This document shows, in pieces, positions 1 to 9,332 of a DNA stretch of 64,000 nt (position 1 is the first letter of the stretch; each line of letters begins with the position of its first letter). Source of the stretch: Streptomyces sp. G44. Its GTDB lineage: Bacteria; Actinomycetota; Actinomycetes; Streptomycetales; Streptomycetaceae. The translations under genes were made by a program, and so were the position numbers. Location of the stretch: positions 92,972 through 156,971 of the forward strand of contig NZ_JAFEXF010000003.1 of the NCBI RefSeq assembly GCF_016905445.1, given 5' to 3'. A model generated the notes under the pieces. It saw only the letters and a list, made by a program, of their open reading frames with translations. It was not told the DNA's origin and made no database searches.

Positions 1-1
1 G

Positions 2-829
<828 letters not shown>

Positions 830-856
830 GCGAACCCCGAATGGGGCGTGGAGGGG

Positions 857-895
857 GTGTCCGCAGAGTGCCGTGACGACTGGCTCTGCGGACAC
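857..895. terminator. Bidirectional terminator hairpin between thiC and the 902-1804 gene
   Basis: A perfect 12-bp inverted repeat (GTGTCCGCAGAG at 857-868, CTCTGCGGACAC at 884-895) with a 15-nt loop sits between two convergent genes. It has no U tract, as is common for Streptomyces terminators. Confidence 0.8.
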
Positions 896-901
896 TCCGG
901 C

Positions 902-1804
902 CTACTCCGGCTTGTGTTCGGGTCCGCCGAAGTTCGGGCTGGAGAAGTCGGGGCTCGAAAAGCTCGGCCGCGTGCCCGTCGCGGGACCGCCGTCCGGGCT
1001 GCTGAACCCAGGCCGGTGGTAGCCGAGTTGCGGCATGCGACCGCTCGGTGCGGTGCCACCTGTCCCCTGTGACGGCGCGCGGGTCGTGGGGTCCGCGCCC
1101 GGTTCCGCCAGGGCCTCCCGCAGGAACGGCACGATGCCCCGTTCCAGCAGCGCCTGACCCCAGGCCTCCCTGGCTCGGGACACCGCCTCGTACTGCTCTC
1201 CGAGCGGATCCGCCGGCTGCGAGGTGGCGCCGTTGCGCAGGGCCGTCAGGAGCAGACCGGCCGCGGCGACCAGGATGCCCCCGGCGGTGAGCGCGCCGAA
1301 CAGCCAGCCCGCGGTGAGCATGGTGTCCGCGAAGGCGGGCTCGGGGTCGAGCATCTTCAGGATGTAGCCGACGAGCAGGAAGATCGCGGCGGCCGCTCCC
1401 GCGAGGACGGGTGCGAGGACCGCGACGACGGCTATCGCCCCGGCGCCCGCCGCTGCCGCCGGTTCGGCGACCTCACCCATCGTCGTGGCGAGGCCGACGC
1501 CACCGGAGCCGGACTCCGCGGCGCTCTGTCCGCTTCCGCTCCCTTCGCGAATCGACGTGGAAGACGGTCGAGGTGCGCGCGACTCCTCGCGCACCTTCAC
1601 GTAGTGCGCGTACTCGGCCGCGGCGGCGGCCGTGATCAGTGCTGTCGCGTTCAGGGCCATGGTGCGCAGTTGTTCGATGTTGAGCCGCCGGCCCACTGCG
1701 GCGAGTTCAGGACGGTCAGGTGCGGTGCGCAGCGCCTCGTCGAGGATTCGCTCGTATGCGGGGCGGTCCTCATTGAGCAGGTGTGGAGCGCTGTTCATGT
1801 GCAT
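902..1804 (-). CDS. Hypothetical membrane protein
   Basis: A 300-residue protein of no family I recognise. The N-terminal 80 residues are soluble and helical. A Ser/Gly-rich linker follows at about 80-105. Then come two hydrophobic segments: one Ala/Val-rich (around 118-150, ending FLLVGYILKML) and one around 165-190 (GWLFGALTAGGILVAAAGLLLTAL), consistent with two membrane helices. The C-terminal 60 residues are Ser/Pro/Gly/Phe-rich, with a repeated F-S-S-P-D type motif. It stands alone, convergent with thiC. Two ATGs lie close together at the start (1804 and 1798). A GGGGGA stretch just upstream could serve as ribosome-binding site. Function is unknown. Confidence 0.6.
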   Translation of the reverse strand: MHMNSAPHLLNEDRPAYERILDEALRTAPDRPELAAVGRRLNIEQLRTMALNATALITAAAAAEYAHYVKVREESRAPRPSSTSIREGSGSGQSAAESGSGGVGLATTMGEVAEPAAAAGAGAIAVVAVLAPVLAGAAAAIFLLVGYILKMLDPEPAFADTMLTAGWLFGALTAGGILVAAAGLLLTALRNGATSQPADPLGEQYEAVSRAREAWGQALLERGIVPFLREALAEPGADPTTRAPSQGTGGTAPSGRMPQLGYHRPGFSSPDGGPATGTRPSFSSPDFSSPNFGGPEHKPE

Positions 1805-1984
1805 CCCCCGATGCTCCGTAGGGCTGAGGCTCGCATGGCTACGAGCCGTGGGGCAGAAACGGAGGGGAGCCTGCTACGGATAAGCCGATGGTAGAGCCGT
1901 GACGGCACGCGGTGACAGGGGGTTTCCAGAATTGGCGTCCCCGGTCGGCGTGATCCTGTATGGGGTCGCCTGCCCGGTGAACGC

Positions 1985-3046
1985 TCAGATAGCCAGGGGG
2001 AGTTGGCAGACCAGTAGCTTTCCGGCCATCGTCACTCCGCCGTCCATGGCGATGGCCAGGCCGTCGGCGTAGACGTGCGGTCCTTCGATGACCGGTCCGC
2101 CGCCGTCCGACTCGTCCTCGGAGCCGACGTCACCCAGGAGGTAGGGGATGGGGCTGTGGCCGTGGACGATGCGCGTGCCGCCGTACACGTCCAGGAGCTC
2201 GCGTACGGCCGAGGGGCCCGACTCGTCGCGGAAGGCGAAGCGCTTGGTGAACTTGCGGAAGAGGTCCCAGCACTCGTCGGCGTCGTTGCGGGTGAGGGTC
2301 TCGCGGATGGTGTCGTTCACTGCCTCGATCGAGTCGCCGTAGTCCAGGTAGGCGGTCGTGTCGGAGTGCACGAGGAGATGGCCGTCGGCCTCCTCCATCG
2401 CGTCGAGCCGGGCCATCCACTGGAGGTGGTGGTCCTCCAGGCGCTCCATGTCGGCTTTCTGGCCGCCGTTGAGCAGCCAGGCGGCCTGGAAGGTGGCGGT
2501 GCCCGCGCCGGAGTTGACGGGCGTGTCGCCGAAACGCTTGGCGCCGAGCAGGAGCAGCTCGTGGTTGCCCATGAGGGCCTTGCAGTAGCCGCCGGCGGCG
2601 GCGGCCTCGGCGGACAGCCGCATCACGAGGTCGATGACGCCGATGCCGTCGGGCCCGCGGTCGGTGAAGTCGCCGAGGAACCACAGGCGCGCGTTGCCCG
2701 CGGACCAGTTGCCGTCGGCGTCGATGAGGCCCTGCTCGTGGAGGGCCGCGAGGAGCTCGTCCAGATAGCCGTGCACGTCACCGACGACGAACAGCGGGCC
2801 GTGCTCGCCGCTGGGCCTCGGCTGCGGGGGTTCCGGCATGACCTGCACCTGGAGCGTGTCACCGCGGTTGATGACCGGCAGGTCGCGCTGGGTGGGGGTG
2901 TAGCCGTCGTCCGGCAGCCCCCCCGGAGCCGGCGCCGGAGGGCCCGCCTCGGCGGGGCCGGTCGTCTCATGGACGTACGCCGGTACGCGGAAGTCGCGCA
3001 GCGTCGCCGTCCGCACATCGGGTCCCTGACCGGCCCCCTGAGTCAT
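1985..3046 (-). CDS. Calcineurin-type metallophosphoesterase
   Basis: A 353-residue serine/threonine-phosphatase-like metallophosphoesterase. All signature blocks are visible in order: GDVHG, GDFTDRG, GNHE and, near the C-terminus, a VHGHSP block, giving the residues for a dinuclear metal centre. The first 80 residues are a Pro/Gly-rich extension with no recognisable domain. An in-frame ATG also exists at 3064. I prefer the ATG at 3046 because GGAGG lies five bases before it. There is no signal peptide or membrane segment, so it should act in the cytoplasm. The substrate cannot be inferred. It is monocistronic, and the neighbouring LacI gene is separated by 229 bp. Confidence 0.85.
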   Translation of the reverse strand: MTQGAGQGPDVRTATLRDFRVPAYVHETTGPAEAGPPAPAPGGLPDDGYTPTQRDLPVINRGDTLQVQVMPEPPQPRPSGEHGPLFVVGDVHGYLDELLAALHEQGLIDADGNWSAGNARLWFLGDFTDRGPDGIGVIDLVMRLSAEAAAAGGYCKALMGNHELLLLGAKRFGDTPVNSGAGTATFQAAWLLNGGQKADMERLEDHHLQWMARLDAMEEADGHLLVHSDTTAYLDYGDSIEAVNDTIRETLTRNDADECWDLFRKFTKRFAFRDESGPSAVRELLDVYGGTRIVHGHSPIPYLLGDVGSEDESDGGGPVIEGPHVYADGLAIAMDGGVTMAGKLLVCQLPLAI

Positions 3047-3275
3047 CGACCCCTCCACCACCATTGCGCCGCATCTGCACCGAGAACGGACTGCCTGGTC
3101 GCAGCGGCCCGCGGTGTCGTCCGCCCATCATAGGAATGCGGCTCCCGCTGTGTGGTGCACCAGGGGTGGTGAATCGGTCCCCGCCGCCGGTTCACCAAGG
3201 ATTTATCCCGAATTGGGCAGAGGTTTCCCCCCTGATGGCGGGTCGGTAACCCACCTCTGCCCGAAATCGCCTGGG

Positions 3276-4397
3276 TCAGCCCGAGCCCGATGAGCGTGGC
3301 GGACTGACCGTCGTACGCGGCGGACGTCGCTCGGACGAGGTGCGCACGATCAGTTCGGTCGGTATCACCTGTTCGACGGGCCGGCCCGAGTCGAGTCCCT
3401 CGATGGCGTCGATGAGGAGCTGTACGACGGCCGTGCCGATACGTCTGGGCTTCAGGGAGAGCGTGGTGATGGGCGGTTCCGTGGTGGCGTACACCATGGA
3501 CTCGCTGCAACAGACGAGCAGCAGGTCATCGGGGACGCGCAGGCCGTACCGCCGGGCGGCGGCGAGCAGGTCGGTGCCGTTGGGGTCGAAGAGGCCGTAG
3601 ACGGCGTCGGGGCGGTCGGGGCGGGCGAGCAGCCGGTCGGCGGCCACGGCGCCCGCGCACGGGTCGTGGGCGGGATAGGACTCGTAGACGGGGTCCTGTC
3701 CGACGCGTTCGCACCAGCGCAGGTACGCGGTCGTGGACAGGTGGGTGTAGGTGTCCGTGGTGTTGCCGGTGAGGAGGCCGATCCGGCGGGCGCCCGCCGC
3801 CGCGAGGTGGTCGAGGATCTCCAGGACCGCGGCCTCGTGGTCGTTGTCGACCCAGGCGGTGACGGGCAGCGAGCCCGCGGGCCGGCCGTCGGAGACGACC
3901 GGCAGACCCTGTCTGACCAGCTCGCTGACGACCGGGTCGTGGTCGGAGGGGTCGACGACGACGGTGCCGTCGAGCGCGACGTTGGACCATACGTCGACCG
4001 GGCTGCGGCGCGAGGTGGCCGGGAGGATCACCAGGGCGTAGCCACGGGCGAGGGCGGCGGAGGTGGCGGCTCTGGCCATCTCCGCGAAGTAGGCGAATTC
4101 GGTGAAGGTGAAAGGTTCATCCCCGTACGTGGTCACGGTCAGGCCGATGAGGCCGGACTTGCCGGTACGGAGGGTTCGGGCCGCGGCGGAGGGGCGATAG
4201 CCCAGCCGCTCCGCGACCTCGCGGACGTGGCGTCGGGTGGCGTCGGGCAGCCGCCCCTTGCCGTTGAGGGCATCGGAGACAGTCGTGATGGAGACACCGG
4301 CGGCGGCGGCGACATCTCTGATGCCCGCTCTGTTCTGCCGGTTGCTCCGGCGGGCGGTCTCCGCTCGGCTCACCTGGTGCTTCCCTGCTGCTGTCAT
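3276..4397 (-). CDS. LacI-family transcriptional repressor
   Basis: A 373-residue repressor. The N-terminal helix-turn-helix (IRDVAAAAGVSITTVSDALN, about residues 26-45) and the hinge helix (RPSAAARTLRTGKSG) are typical of the LacI/GalR family. The rest is a periplasmic-binding-protein-like effector domain with a DxxAxG-type region (DRPDAVYGLFDPNGTDLLAA). Family members bind a sugar or nucleoside and control an adjacent operon. Here no sugar uptake gene lies next to it, so the target is unknown. It is transcribed divergently from the aminotransferase gene across a 374-bp spacer. A TACTAT hexamer just upstream of the ATG is a possible -10. Confidence 0.9.
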   Translation of the reverse strand: MTAAGKHQVSRAETARRSNRQNRAGIRDVAAAAGVSITTVSDALNGKGRLPDATRRHVREVAERLGYRPSAAARTLRTGKSGLIGLTVTTYGDEPFTFTEFAYFAEMARAATSAALARGYALVILPATSRRSPVDVWSNVALDGTVVVDPSDHDPVVSELVRQGLPVVSDGRPAGSLPVTAWVDNDHEAAVLEILDHLAAAGARRIGLLTGNTTDTYTHLSTTAYLRWCERVGQDPVYESYPAHDPCAGAVAADRLLARPDRPDAVYGLFDPNGTDLLAAARRYGLRVPDDLLLVCCSESMVYATTEPPITTLSLKPRRIGTAVVQLLIDAIEGLDSGRPVEQVIPTELIVRTSSERRPPRTTVSPPRSSGSG

Positions 4398-4771
4398 GGC
4401 GAGCCGATAGTAGGGCTCATCGGGGTGGGTAGGGCGGACGCATATTCACTCGTTGACAGGCACGTTTCTGCATGGTCCTGAAGCGTCAATGACCATGGAT
4501 TGGAAGGGTGTTGGCGGGTCGGGGCATTAGCTGCCGCTGATGTCGCGCATGAGCCTGCCAAGAGCGCGAGATCTCGAAGAGGTCTCAACTCACCTTCACG
4601 GGGGATGCGCGCCACGGAGCGAGCCACCGGCGCGCGGTGGCCCACGGGGCGCTCCCCCTTACCCGTGCGCCTGTCTTACGTGACCCCCGGAAGCCATTCG
4701 CACCGGCGCCGAATCCTCATAAGGTGAGCAGTATTCGAACTGTTGCCAGTACCGGTACGAGGAGGACTGCG
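4398..4771. other. Divergent spacer between the LacI repressor and the aminotransferase
   Basis: No gene is supported here. The stretch holds the two divergent promoters. A TACTAT hexamer (minus strand, 4409-4414) may be the -10 of the repressor gene, and TTGACA on the plus strand at about 4453 is a possible -35. A short palindrome GAGATCTC occurs near 4570. No convincing LacI-type operator palindrome was found. Confidence 0.35.
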
Positions 4772-5851
4772 GTGAGCGAGACGAACCCGAGGCTGCGCGC
4801 CGAGCTGGAGGGTATCCCCACCTACAAGCCGGGCAAGCCCGCCGCGGCCGACGGTCCGGTGGCCTACAAGCTGTCCTCCAACGAGAACCCCTACCCCCCG
4901 CTCCCCGGCGTCCTGGAGAGCGCGCTCGCCGCGGCCGGTTCCTTCAACCGCTACCCCGACATGGCCTGCACGGCCCTGATGAGCGAGCTGGCCGAGCGCT
5001 TCGGGGTGCCCGTCTCGCACATCGCCACCGGCACCGGCTCGGTCGGCGTCGCCCAGCAGCTGCTCCAGGCCACGTCCGGCCCGGGCGACGAGGTCATCTA
5101 CGCGTGGCGGTCCTTTGAGGCGTACCCGATCATCACGCAGGTCAGTGGCGCGACATCGGTGCGGGTGCCGCTGACGGAGGGCGAGGTCCACGACCTGGAC
5201 GCGATGGCCGACGCCATCACCGAGCGGACGCGCCTCATCTTTGTCTGCAATCCCAACAACCCCACCGGCACCGTGGTCCGCAGGGCCGAGCTGGAGCGCT
5301 TCCTCGACCGGGTGCCGCGTGACGTCCTGGTCGTGCTGGACGAGGCGTACCGCGAGTTCATCCGTGACCCCGAGGTCCCGGACGGCATCGAGATCTACCG
5401 CGAGCGCCCGAACATCTGTGTCCTTCGTACGTTCTCCAAGGCGTACGGCCTCGCGGGTCTGCGCGTGGGCTTCGCGGTGGCGCACGAGCCGGTGGCCGCC
5501 GCGCTGCGCAAGACGGCGGTGCCCTTCGGCGTGAGCCAGCTCGCGCAGGACGCGGCGGTGGCCTCGCTGCGGGCCGAGGACGAGCTGATGGGCCGCGTCG
5601 GGGCACTGGTCGCCGAGCGCACGCGGGTGGTCGAGGCGCTGCGGGGGCAGGGCTGGACGGTGCCCGAGACGCAGGCGAACTTCGTGTGGCTGCGGCTCGG
5701 CGACCGCACGAACGACTTCGCGGCGGCGTGCGAGCGGGCGGGCGTGGTGGTGCGGCCGTTCGCGGGCGAGGGGATGCGGGCCACGATCGGGGAGACCGAG
5801 GCCAACGATGTCTTTCTGGCGGCGGCGGAGGCGTTCCGCAAGGAGCTCTAG
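4772..5851 (+). CDS. Histidinol-phosphate / aromatic aminotransferase (HisC-like)
   Basis: A 359-residue class-II PLP aminotransferase. It has the substrate-loop start [13 protein letters not shown], the nucleotide-fold block CNPNNPTGT, the DEAYREF block and the PLP-lysine region [15 protein letters not shown] (Lys near residue 223). It closely resembles HisC and the actinobacterial phenylalanine aminotransferase Pat, and the two cannot be separated by eye. Since a main hisC is normally in the his operon, this isolated copy may act on phenylpyruvate or histidinol phosphate as a second enzyme. I chose GTG at 4772 because GAGGAGG lies directly upstream and the conserved family N-terminus starts there. 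An in-frame ATG at 4637 lacks such support. Confidence 0.9.
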   Translation: MSETNPRLRAELEGIPTYKPGKPAAADGPVAYKLSSNENPYPPLPGVLESALAAAGSFNRYPDMACTALMSELAERFGVPVSHIATGTGSVGVAQQLLQATSGPGDEVIYAWRSFEAYPIITQVSGATSVRVPLTEGEVHDLDAMADAITERTRLIFVCNPNNPTGTVVRRAELERFLDRVPRDVLVVLDEAYREFIRDPEVPDGIEIYRERPNICVLRTFSKAYGLAGLRVGFAVAHEPVAAALRKTAVPFGVSQLAQDAAVASLRAEDELMGRVGALVAERTRVVEALRGQGWTVPETQANFVWLRLGDRTNDFAAACERAGVVVRPFAGEGMRATIGETEANDVFLAAAEAFRKEL

Positions 5852-5974
5852 CCGAGGGGGGGCTGACCCGTCCGCCATCCCTGAGACCGTCCGCCTCCCG
5901 TCGACCCGCCGCCTCCCTGAGGCCGTCCGCCGCCCCCGGCAGGGCAGCCCCCCGCCCCGGAACCCTCGCTCCCT

Positions 5975-6370
5975 TCAGTCGACCACCCGCTCGACGCGGA
6001 TCGGGTCGCCGGGCCGCACCGTCGACAGGAGGCGCGGGTCTCCGTCGACTCGGCCGAGTACGTTGCACGGGCTCGCGAGGCGGCATTCGTCGGCCCGTGA
6101 GATCGGGGTGGGCCCGTAGGGGAGGGCCAGGGCGTCGCCGTCGGGCCAGAAGGCGACCGTGCCCGGTTCGACGACCTCGCGGGCGCCGGCCTCACGCGGC
6201 ACGCTCACGCCCGTGTCGAAGTAGACCTCCTCGCCCCACGTCCGCGCGGTGGCGGCGAGCGGCAGGGCCTTCTCCAGGGCCTGCGCGGTCGGGCTCTCCT
6301 CGATCGTGGCCGTCAGGTGCCCGGCGGGCCAGGAGATGCGTATCCGTAGCTGGTGCTGCTCCGTATGCAT
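5975..6370 (-). CDS. Cyclophilin-fold protein (TM1367-like, PF04126 type)
   Basis: A 131-residue protein of the small cyclophilin-like family. The diagnostic region is the stretch with WGEEVYFDTGV, then GTVAFWPDGDALALPYGPTP, ISRADECRLASPCNVLGRV. Members share the cyclophilin beta-barrel but not the proline-isomerase active-site residues, and their biochemical role is unknown. It is transcribed away from cydA. A perfect 17-bp palindrome at 6379-6395 begins nine bases before its ATG, suggesting repression by a dimeric regulator. It shows no signal peptide. Confidence 0.8.
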   Translation of the reverse strand: MHTEQHQLRIRISWPAGHLTATIEESPTAQALEKALPLAATARTWGEEVYFDTGVSVPREAGAREVVEPGTVAFWPDGDALALPYGPTPISRADECRLASPCNVLGRVDGDPRLLSTVRPGDPIRVERVVD

Positions 6371-6378
6371 GCGGCGGA

Positions 6379-6395
6379 TTCAACAATATGTTGAA
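6379..6395. promoter_or_regulatory. AT-rich palindrome, probable operator of the cyclophilin-like gene
   Basis: TTCAACA-ATA-TGTTGAA is a perfect inverted repeat with a 3-nt centre. It lies nine bases upstream of the minus-strand ATG at 6370, in otherwise GC-rich DNA. The shape fits a GntR- or TetR-type operator; the regulator is unknown. Confidence 0.55.
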
Positions 6396-6400
6396 CTTCC

Positions 6401-6475
6401 TGGGAAGGCCTGGGAAGGCCCGGGAAGGCCGAGGAAGGTCTGTGGGGAGGCCCCGGAGGCGCGTCTCCGGGGCCT
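6401..6475. repeat. Three-copy 10-bp tandem repeat and a GC-rich hairpin
   Basis: TGGGAAGGCC occurs at 6401-6410 and 6411-6420, with CGGGAAGGCC at 6421-6430 and a degenerate fourth unit. A 10-bp perfect stem follows (GGCCCCGGAG at 6449-6458, CTCCGGGGCC at 6465-6474, 6-nt loop). The hairpin lies between divergent genes, upstream of the cydA promoter. It could stop stray transcription from the left. Confidence 0.6.
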
Positions 6476-6521
6476 TCGCACGTTCCCCGCCCGTTCCCGG
6501 TGGCTAAAAGGGACCCCCCAT

Positions 6522-6575
6522 TTGGGTGACGCGGACCGGTACGACATAATGCTTGTGAATGTGAACGCGTTCACA
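6522..6575 (+). promoter_or_regulatory. cydA promoter with Rex operator
   Basis: A -35 hexamer TTGGGT (6522-6527) and a -10 hexamer CATAAT (6545-6550) are 17 bp apart. TGTGAACGCGTTCACA at 6560-6575 is a perfect palindrome matching the known Rex operator consensus TGTGAAC-N3-TTCACA. It covers the expected start of transcription. Rex is the NADH/NAD+-sensing repressor shown in S. coelicolor to control cydABCD. High NADH under oxygen limitation should therefore relieve repression of this operon. Confidence 0.9.
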
Positions 6576-6675
6576 AGCGGCCCCGTTTCCTCCGGAGATC
6601 AGTAGGACAAGCAGGGGCGAATCGCCGTGCCGGTCACGGTCGGCAAGGCGATTGAGGCGAGTAAGGAGAGACGCA

Positions 6676-8232
6676 GTGGACCTGGCTCTGGCGCCGGAGA
6701 CTCTGGCGCGATGGCAGTTCGGCATCACGACCGTCTACCACTTCCTGTTCGTGCCGCTGACGATCTCGCTGGCCGCCCTCACGGCGATCCTCGAGACGGC
6801 ATGGGTGCGCACGGGCAGGGAGCACTACCTCCGGGCGACCAAGTTCTGGGGAAAGCTGTTCCTGATCAACATCGCGATGGGTGTCGTCACCGGCATCGTC
6901 CAGGAGTTCCAGTTCGGCATGAACTGGTCCGACTACTCACGCTTCGTCGGTGACGTCTTCGGGGCACCGCTGGCCTTCGAGGCCCTCATCGCGTTCTTCT
7001 TCGAGTCGACCTTCATCGGCCTGTGGATCTTCGGCTGGGACAAGCTGCCGAAGAAGCTGCACTGCGCCACGATCTGGATCGTCTCCATCGGCACGATCCT
7101 GTCGGCGTACTTCATCATCGCCGCGAACGCCTTTATGCAGCACCCGGTCGGCTACAAGATCGTGGAGCGGGACGGCACCAAGCGCGCGGAACTCACCGAC
7201 TTCGCGAAGGTGCTCTTCCAGGAGACGACGCTGGTCAACTTCTTCCACGTCATCTCGGCGGCCATCCTGGTCGGCGGCGCCTTCATGACCGGTATCGCCA
7301 TCGTCCACCTGCGCAAGAAGCGGCACATCCGCACCATGCGCATGTCGCTGCGGCTCGGCCTGGTCACGGCCTTCGTCGGCACCCTGCTCACCGTGGTCAG
7401 CGCCGACACGCTCGGCAAGGTCATGTACGAGCAGCAGCCGATGAAGATGTCGGCCGCCGAGGCGCTCTGGGAGTCGGAGAAGCCGGCGCCCTTCTCGATC
7501 TTCGCGTACGGCGATGTCGCCGAGGGCCACAACAAGGTCGCCATCGAGGTTCCCGGCGTCCTGTCCTTCCTCGCCAAGAACAACTTCAGCGCCGAGATCC
7601 CCGGCATCAACGACCTCAACAGGGAGGCACAGGAGAAGTTCGGGCCCGGCGACTACCGGCCCAACATCCCCACCGCCTACTGGTCGTACCGCTGGATGAT
7701 CGGCTTCGGCGGCGTCTCGATGGCCCTGTGCACCGCCGGCCTGTGGCTGACGCGGAAGAAGTTCTGGCTCGCCCCGGAGCACCGCACCGGCGCGGACGAG
7801 ATCCCCAAGCTCATGCTCACCAAGAACAAGGAGCTGGCCCCGAAGCTGGGCGCCTGGTGGTGGCGGCTCTCGCAGTGGACGCTGATCTTCCCCCTCATCG
7901 GCACCGCCTGGGGCTGGATCTTCACCGAGACGGGCCGTCAGCCCTGGGTGGTCTACGGCGTGCTGCGCACCAGGGACGCGGTCTCCCCCGGCGTCTCGCA
8001 GGGCGAGGTGCTCACCTCGCTCATCGGGTTCACGCTCATCTACGCGATCCTCGCCGTCGTCGAGGTGAAGCTGCTGCTCAAGTACGTCCGCCTGGGCCCG
8101 CCCGAGCTGACCGAGGCGGATCTCAACCCGCCCACCAAGATCGGCGGTCCGGGTTCCGGCAAGGGCCCGGGCTCGGGTTCCGACTCCGATTCCGACGCCG
8201 ACGCCGACCGGCCCATGGCCTTCTCGTACTGA
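6676..8232 (+). CDS. cydA: Cytochrome bd ubiquinol/menaquinol oxidase subunit I
   Basis: A 518-residue subunit I of the high-affinity bd-type terminal oxidase, an integral membrane protein with about nine helices. The N-terminal region holds the conserved RWQFG motif and the haem-ligand His in VYHFLF (residue 22). The quinol-binding GRQPW motif is at about residue 420, and the Q-loop is of the short type. The C-terminal 30 residues are a Gly/Ser/Asp-rich tail (SDSDSDADAD) that is not part of the fold. I chose GTG 6676 because AAGGAGAG precedes it by six bases. The gene heads the operon cydA-cydB-cydDC, controlled by the Rex site at 6560-6575. It supports respiration at low oxygen. Confidence 0.97.
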   Translation: MDLALAPETLARWQFGITTVYHFLFVPLTISLAALTAILETAWVRTGREHYLRATKFWGKLFLINIAMGVVTGIVQEFQFGMNWSDYSRFVGDVFGAPLAFEALIAFFFESTFIGLWIFGWDKLPKKLHCATIWIVSIGTILSAYFIIAANAFMQHPVGYKIVERDGTKRAELTDFAKVLFQETTLVNFFHVISAAILVGGAFMTGIAIVHLRKKRHIRTMRMSLRLGLVTAFVGTLLTVVSADTLGKVMYEQQPMKMSAAEALWESEKPAPFSIFAYGDVAEGHNKVAIEVPGVLSFLAKNNFSAEIPGINDLNREAQEKFGPGDYRPNIPTAYWSYRWMIGFGGVSMALCTAGLWLTRKKFWLAPEHRTGADEIPKLMLTKNKELAPKLGAWWWRLSQWTLIFPLIGTAWGWIFTETGRQPWVVYGVLRTRDAVSPGVSQGEVLTSLIGFTLIYAILAVVEVKLLLKYVRLGPPELTEADLNPPTKIGGPGSGKGPGSGSDSDSDADADRPMAFSY

Positions 8233-8251
8233 AGGAAGGAGCGCTCAGAGC

Positions 8252-9256
8252 ATGGAACTCCACGACATCTGGTTCGTACTGATCGCCGTTCTGTGGATCG
8301 GCTACTTCTTCCTGGAGGGCTTCGACTTCGGGATCGGGGTCCTGACCAAGCTGCTCGCCCGGAACCGGGTCGAGAAGCGGGTCCTCATCAACACCATCGG
8401 CCCTGTGTGGGACGGCAACGAGGTGTGGCTGCTCACGGCGGGCGGCGCGACCTTCGCCGCCTTCCCCGAGTGGTACGCCACGCTCTTCTCCGGCTTCTAC
8501 CTGCCGTTGCTGATCATCCTGATCTGCCTCATCGTGCGCGGTGTCGCCTTCGAGTACCGCGCGAAGCGGCCCGAGGAGCGGTGGCAGACCAACTGGGAGC
8601 ACGCGATCTTCTGGACGTCGCTGATCCCGGCGGTGATGTGGGGCGTGGCCTTCGGGAACATCACGCGGGGCGTCAAGATCGACGCCCACAAGGAGTACGT
8701 GGGCACCTTCGGGGACCTGCTCAACCCGTACGCGCTCCTCGGCGGTCTCGTCACCCTGACGCTGTTCACCTTCCACGGCGCGGTGTTCGCCGCACTCAAG
8801 ACAGTGGGCGACATCCGCATGCGGGCGCGGAAGCTCGCCCTCGGCCTCGGGCTCGTCACAGCCGTGTTGGCGCTGGGATTCCTGCTCTGGACCCAGGCGG
8901 ACAAGGGTGACGGCAAGAGCCTGGTCGCGATGATCGTGGCGGTCGTGGCGCTGCTCGGCGCCATCGGGGCGATCAAGGCGGGGCGCGAGGGCTGGTCGTT
9001 CACGCTCTCCGGCATCACGATCGCGACGGCCGTCGCGATGCTCTTCCTGACGCTCTTCCCGAACGTCATGCCGTCGTCGCTGAACGAGGATTGGAGCCTC
9101 ACGGTCACCAACGCCTCGTCCAGCCCGTACACCCTGAAGATCATGACCTGGTGCGCGGTCATCGCGGCGCCCGTGGTGATGCTCTACCAGGGGTGGACGT
9201 ACTGGGTGTTCCGCAAGCGGATCGGCACGCAGCACATCGCCGACGCCGCTCACTAG
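8252..9256 (+). CDS. cydB: Cytochrome bd oxidase subunit II
   Basis: A 334-residue membrane subunit II of the bd oxidase, with the expected multi-helix pattern and the family opening (IWFVLIAVLWIGYFFLEGFDFGIG). The stretch GPVWDGNEVWLLTAGGATFAAFP is the conserved quinol-oxidase subunit II signature. It starts 19 bp after cydA with AGGAAGGAG upstream, so the two are co-transcribed. Subunit II pairs with CydA and stabilises the haem-containing core. The length is normal for the family, and nothing is unusual in the coding region. Confidence 0.97.
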   Translation: MELHDIWFVLIAVLWIGYFFLEGFDFGIGVLTKLLARNRVEKRVLINTIGPVWDGNEVWLLTAGGATFAAFPEWYATLFSGFYLPLLIILICLIVRGVAFEYRAKRPEERWQTNWEHAIFWTSLIPAVMWGVAFGNITRGVKIDAHKEYVGTFGDLLNPYALLGGLVTLTLFTFHGAVFAALKTVGDIRMRARKLALGLGLVTAVLALGFLLWTQADKGDGKSLVAMIVAVVALLGAIGAIKAGREGWSFTLSGITIATAVAMLFLTLFPNVMPSSLNEDWSLTVTNASSSPYTLKIMTWCAVIAAPVVMLYQGWTYWVFRKRIGTQHIADAAH

Positions 9257-9318
9257 GGCGCCGGTTTCTGGCCGCCGCTCACCAGGTTCTGACGTTCCCG
9301 TGGTTTCCCGGAGGGTGT

Positions 9319-9332
9319 GTTTCACGTGAAAC
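9319..9332. promoter_or_regulatory. parS centromere site (perfect 14-bp match)
   Basis: GTTTCACGTGAAAC is the exact ParB-binding parS palindrome known from Streptomyces. It overlaps the cydDC start codon and encodes the first residues F-H-V-K of the longer start. Streptomyces parS sites cluster around oriC, so the site also suggests an origin-proximal location for this window. Confidence 0.88.

Noticed and set aside
4452..4475. A strong promoter from TTGACA on the plus strand upstream of the aminotransferase
   Set aside because: No matching -10 lies at 16-18 bp, and the site is about 320 bp from the start codon.
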